Shown: one piece after another, positions 6,117 to 9,305 of the stretch
Layout: the number at the start of each line of letters is the position of its first letter
How positions within the stretch are numbered: the first letter of the stretch is position 1
Source: Acidilobaceae archaeon
GTDB taxonomy: Archaea > Thermoproteota > Thermoprotei_A > Sulfolobales > Acidilobaceae
DNA: 9,305 nt
Direction of reading: 5' to 3'
Assembly: GCA_026985435.1 (NCBI GenBank)
Contig: JALSQL010000102.1
Coordinates: 1-9,305 of the forward strand
Translations under genes and position numbers: made by a program
The notes under the pieces: generated by a model
Seen by the model: the letters and a program-made list of their open reading frames with translations, nothing else
Database searches by the model: none
Told to the model about the DNA's origin: nothing

Positions 6117-7835
6117 TTGTCGGCCGACCTCAGGGAACTCGTCAGGGGGTACGCCCTGAAGAACGCGGTCAAGTACGGCGGCAGGGCGAACGTTGGCAGC
6201 GTCATGTCCATGATACTAGGGGACCACCCGGAGCTGAAGCCGAGGGCGAGGGAGATAGCTAGGCTCGCCCGGGAGGCTGTGGAGTGGGCGAACAGCCTAG
6301 ACCCCCGCGAGCAGGAGAGGCTCCTCCGCGAGAGGTACCCGCACCTCCTAGAGGAGCCGAGGCGCGAGGAGCGGGCCGCCGAGAGGGGGCTACCCCCCCT
6401 GCCCGGCGCCAGGGAGGGGGGAGTGGTCACGAGGTTCGCCCCCAACCCGGACTTCGTCATACACATAGGCAACGCCAGGCCTGCCATACTGAGCCACGAG
6501 TACGCCCGCATGTACAGGGGCCGCATGGTCCTGCGCTTCGAGGACACCGACCCCAGGACGAAGACCCCGATACGGGAGGCGTACGACCTGATACGGGAGG
6601 ACCTCCGCTGGCTGGGCGTCAGGTGGGACGAGGAGTACATCCAGAGCCTCAGGATGGAGGTCTTCTACAGCCACGCCAGGGGGATGCTGGAGAGGGGGTG
6701 CGCCTACGTTGACCTCTGCGGCGAGGAGTCCAGGGAGCTCCTCCGCTCCGGCAGGGCGTGCCATACCAGGGAGCGGGAGCCGGAGTGGCAGCTGGAGCAG
6801 TGGGATCGCATGCTCGCCGGCGAGTACGGCGAGGGGGAGGCGGTTGTCAGGGTGAAGACCGACCTGTCCCACCCCAACCCCAGCGTGAGGGACTGGGTGG
6901 CGCTCAGGATCATTGACACCGAGCGCTACCCCCACCCGCTTGTGGGGAGCCGCTACAGGGTCTGGCCGACCTACAACTTCGCCGTGAGCGTGGACGACCA
7001 CCTGATGGGGGTGACCCACGTCCTCCGCGGGAAGGAGCACCAGGTGAACACGGAGAAGCAGCTCTACGTCTACAGGTGCTTCGGCTGGGAGCCCCCAGTC
7101 TTCATACACTTCGGCCGGCTGAAGCTGGAGGGTTTCATCATGAGTAAGAGTAAGATCAGGAGGCTCCTGGAGGAGAACCCCGGCAAGTTCCTCGGCTACG
7201 ACGACCCGCGCTTCGGCACGATAGCGGGGCTCAGGAGGAGGGGCATACTGGCCGAGGCGATAAGGAGGGTGATACTGGAGGTGGGGGTCAAGCCGGGCGA
7301 CGCCACGCTCAGCTGGAGCAACCTCGCCGCGGTGAACAGGAAGCTCCTGGACGCCGCCGCCGACAGGGTGATGTTCGTGGAGGACCCGGTCTGGCTCGAG
7401 GTGGAGGCCGGCGGGGGGTGCCTCGAGGCCGAGATACCCTACCACCCAGACAGGCCCGAGAGGCGGAGGACCATACGCGTGTGCAGCGGCGACGAGGTTG
7501 GGTTAACCAGGCAGGACGCCTCCCGTGGGGAGGTCAGGCTCATGGGTCTCGGGAACTTCAGGGTGGCCCAGGGCCGCCTCGAGCTGGTCAACACCAGCCT
7601 CGACTACGCGAGGAGCAGGAGGCTGCCGATAATACACTGGACCCCCAGGCGCGGCGCCGTCCCGATGGAGGTGCTCGAGCCAGTCGAGCTCGAGTTCAGG
7701 GTCCACAGGGGCTACGCGGAGCCCGCTATACTAGAGTACGGGCCGGACTCGAGGCTGCAGCTGGTGAGGTTCGGCTTCGCCAGGATAGACGAGGTCGCCA
7801 GCGGGGCGGTGAGGGCGTTCTACACGCACCCCTAG
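6117..7835 (+). CDS. gltX: Glutamyl-tRNA synthetase, archaeal type
   Basis: This class I enzyme charges glutamate onto tRNA; archaeal members are usually non-discriminating and also charge tRNA-Gln for later amidation. The product has 572 residues, normal for archaea. The N-terminal archaeal domain (about 1-100) opens with ADLRELVRGYALKNAVKYGG. The catalytic domain follows with TRFAPNPDFVIHIGNAR at 105-121, where the HIGH motif reads HIGN, then RFEDTDPRTKTP, and the KMSKS loop as IMSKSK at 341-346. The last 200 residues form the beta-barrel anticodon-binding part of the archaeal/GlnRS-like kind (GLGNFRVAQGRLELVN). HIGN is, as far as I recall, usual in crenarchaeal GluRS, so activity is expected. 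TTG 6117 is preferred over GTG 6084 because the promoter and ribosome site both fit it and the protein then begins with the conserved ADLRELV segment. pheS follows 14 bases later. Confidence 0.95.
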   Translation: MSADLRELVRGYALKNAVKYGGRANVGSVMSMILGDHPELKPRAREIARLAREAVEWANSLDPREQERLLRERYPHLLEEPRREERAAERGLPPLPGAREGGVVTRFAPNPDFVIHIGNARPAILSHEYARMYRGRMVLRFEDTDPRTKTPIREAYDLIREDLRWLGVRWDEEYIQSLRMEVFYSHARGMLERGCAYVDLCGEESRELLRSGRACHTREREPEWQLEQWDRMLAGEYGEGEAVVRVKTDLSHPNPSVRDWVALRIIDTERYPHPLVGSRYRVWPTYNFAVSVDDHLMGVTHVLRGKEHQVNTEKQLYVYRCFGWEPPVFIHFGRLKLEGFIMSKSKIRRLLEENPGKFLGYDDPRFGTIAGLRRRGILAEAIRRVILEVGVKPGDATLSWSNLAAVNRKLLDAAADRVMFVEDPVWLEVEAGGGCLEAEIPYHPDRPERRRTIRVCSGDEVGLTRQDASRGEVRLMGLGNFRVAQGRLELVNTSLDYARSRRLPIIHWTPRRGAVPMEVLEPVELEFRVHRGYAEPAILEYGPDSRLQLVRFGFARIDEVASGAVRAFYTHP

Positions 7836-7849
7836 GGGGTGGCCCCGGG

Positions 7850-9305
7850 TTGAGCGGCTGGGTCCCCGTGAGCGAGGGGGAGCTGCGGCTCCTCAGGGCG
7901 CTGGCCAGAGCCGGCCTGAGCGCGGGCGAGATACACGAGCTAGCCAGGGCCGCGGGGGTGCCGGAGTCCACGCTGGCCAGCCTCGCCAGGCTGCTCGCCG
8001 AGAAGGGGCTGGCGAGGGTTGTCGAGTACGAGGAGAGGAGGCTGAAGATCACGCCCAGGGGGGCCGAGGTCCTCGAGAGGGGCGCGCCCGAGGAGAGGCT
8101 GGTGAGGCTGCTCGCCGAGAGGGGCGGCGAGGCGCCCCTACGGGAGCTCGCGGCGGCCCTCGGCGGCGAGGCGAGGGCTGCGGTGGGCGAGGCCAAGAGG
8201 CTGGGCCTCGTAGAGGTCTCCTCCGGGGTCGCCCGCCTGAAGGCGCCGGCTGGGGAGGCACTCGAGAGGGCCTCAGCCGCGAGGAGGGCGCTGGAGGAGG
8301 TGGCCAGGGGCCGCGAGCCCCCGCCCGAGGCCCTGCGGTTGCTCCTCCGGAGGAGGCTCGTCGAGGAGGAGAGGGTTAGGAGGGTTAGGGTGGAGCTGGC
8401 GGCGCCTCCCGGCGAGCTGCTCGGGAGGGTGAGGCTCGAGGTCGGGAGGCTCACGGCGGACATGCTCCGGGAGGGTAGGTGGCGCCTCCTAGCACTGAGG
8501 CCGTACAACGTCGAGGCGGAGCCTCCCAGGGTGCTGCCGGCTAGGCTCCACTTCTTCGACGAGTTCATAGAGGAGCTACGGGATATAATGAGGGAGATGG
8601 GCTTCAGGGAGGCCCGCGGCCCCCTCGTCGAGCTGGAGCTGTACAACTTCGACCTACTCTTCCAGGCCCAGGACCACCCGGCCAGGGAGGTCCACGACTC
8701 CCTCTGGGTCAGGGAGCCCCCATCCGCCAGCCCGGAGGGGCTGGAGGGCCTCCTCGAGAGGGTGTCGAGGGTGCACGAGAGGGGCTGGGGGTACAAGTGG
8801 AGCCAGGAGGTGGCCCTGCGCCTCATACTGAGGAGCCAGACCACGAGCGTCTCCGCTAGGGTGCTCTCGCAGGCGCCGCCCGAGCCTGTGAGGGTCTTCA
8901 CGGTGGGCAGGGTGTTCAGGAGCGACGTCGTGGACGCCACCCACCTACCCCAGTTCCACCAGCTCGACGGGATAGAGGGGTGGAGCGGCTACACGTTCAG
9001 GGACCTACTCGGGACCCTGAGGGAGGTGGCCGAGCGGCTCGGCCTCGAGATCCGCTTCAAGCCGGCCTACTTCCCCTTCACCGAGCCAAGCGTGGAGGGC
9101 TACGCCCGCCTGCCGGGCGGCGGCTGGGTCGAGCTATTCGGGGCCGGCCTCTTCAGGCCGGAGGTGCTGGAGATGGCTGGCGTGGACTACCAGGTCGGAG
9201 CCTGGGGTATGGGCGTGGAGAGGCTGGCCGCCGCCTACTACGGCCTGAGGGACATCAGGATGCTCTACACCCGGGACTACTCCTACCTCAGGTCGGCCCC
9301 CGCTA
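7850..9305 (+). CDS. pheS: Phenylalanyl-tRNA synthetase alpha subunit, 3' end cut by window edge
   Basis: This is the catalytic chain of the class II enzyme that charges tRNA-Phe, normally an alpha2-beta2 tetramer with PheT, which is not in the window. There are 485 codons without a stop; archaeal PheS is about 490-500 residues, so only the last few are missing. The first 130 residues look like two winged-helix units (EIHELARAAGVPESTLASLARL with a following KITPRGAEVL strand, then LRELAAALGGEARAAVGEAKRLG), fitting the tRNA-binding N-terminal region of archaeal/eukaryotic PheS. The catalytic core shows FDEFIEEL at 236-243, LLFQAQDHPAREVHDSLWV at 269-287, motif 2 VFTVGRVFRSD with DATHLPQFHQLDG at 349-374, and motif 3 GAWGMGVERLA at 450-460. 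TTG 7850 has GGGGTGG at 7836-7842 seven bases upstream; GTG 7868 is a weaker alternative. The 14-base gap after gltX has no promoter, so co-transcription is likely. Confidence 0.95.
   Translation, partial: MSGWVPVSEGELRLLRALARAGLSAGEIHELARAAGVPESTLASLARLLAEKGLARVVEYEERRLKITPRGAEVLERGAPEERLVRLLAERGGEAPLRELAAALGGEARAAVGEAKRLGLVEVSSGVARLKAPAGEALERASAARRALEEVARGREPPPEALRLLLRRRLVEEERVRRVRVELAAPPGELLGRVRLEVGRLTADMLREGRWRLLALRPYNVEAEPPRVLPARLHFFDEFIEELRDIMREMGFREARGPLVELELYNFDLLFQAQDHPAREVHDSLWVREPPSASPEGLEGLLERVSRVHERGWGYKWSQEVALRLILRSQTTSVSARVLSQAPPEPVRVFTVGRVFRSDVVDATHLPQFHQLDGIEGWSGYTFRDLLGTLREVAERLGLEIRFKPAYFPFTEPSVEGYARLPGGGWVELFGAGLFRPEVLEMAGVDYQVGAWGMGVERLAAAYYGLRDIRMLYTRDYSYLRSAPA

Noticed and set aside
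6390..7445. Open frame of 351 codons on the minus strand
   Set aside because: It is antisense to the catalytic part of gltX, rich in Val, Pro, Glu, His and Leu without domain signals. High GC removes stop codons by chance.
7726..8940. Open frame of 404 codons on the minus strand
   Set aside because: It lies fully over the 3' end of gltX and pheS, both unmistakable. The product is Ser/Leu/Arg low-complexity, as expected for the antisense of GC-rich coding DNA.
1..9305. Search for tRNA, CRISPR array, mobile element, terminator T-runs or foreign segment
   Set aside because: No cloverleaf, spaced repeats, transposase motifs or T-rich stretches were seen. Base and codon use look uniform along the window.

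Overview
The window looks like chromosomal DNA from a hyperthermophilic crenarchaeote, most likely Desulfurococcales-like. The DNA is very GC-rich and arginine is written mostly as AGG and isoleucine often as ATA. Starts are mainly TTG or GTG behind GGAGGTGA-type ribosome sites, promoters are archaeal TATA boxes, and every protein with a recognisable family is of archaeal type. I cannot name the genus. All nine genes lie on the + strand with almost no spare DNA. I see no tRNA, rRNA, CRISPR array, insertion sequence or transfer-associated gene.

Region 1 (1-778) holds a conserved-looking but unassigned protein with a probable thioredoxin/GST-like N-terminus. Region 2 (about 800-1757) is a Memo-family (AmmeMemoRadiSam B) gene with its own TATA-like box. 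Region 3 (about 1780-6049) is a tight five-gene operon for archaeal lipid precursors: a divergent protein in the mevalonate-kinase position, isopentenyl phosphate kinase, type 2 isopentenyl-diphosphate isomerase, a short-chain polyprenyl diphosphate synthase (GGPP-type), and a small protein with a biotinyl/lipoyl-like barrel. The gaps between these genes are 0, 4, 2 and 2 bases. Region 4 (about 6070 to the window end) has its own TATA-like box and carries glutamyl-tRNA synthetase followed by phenylalanyl-tRNA synthetase alpha chain, cut by the window edge just short of its expected end.

The biochemistry of region 3 is coherent. Isopentenyl phosphate kinase makes IPP from isopentenyl phosphate, the last step of the archaeal mevalonate route. 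Isomerase 2 balances IPP and DMAPP, and the synthase condenses them to the C20 (or C25) chain of archaeal ether lipids. The order Memo, mevalonate kinase, IPK, IDI2, prenyl synthase, GltX is an old archaeal neighbourhood, also known in euryarchaea.

I found no clearly new multi-gene system. The most interesting item is the protein at 1827-2615. It sits exactly where mevalonate kinase belongs and keeps traces of the GHMP-kinase fold, including a candidate catalytic Asp, but it has lost the recognisable nucleotide-binding motifs. Second is the lipoyl-like protein that closes the operon, and third a CxCxxC cluster inside the IPK.
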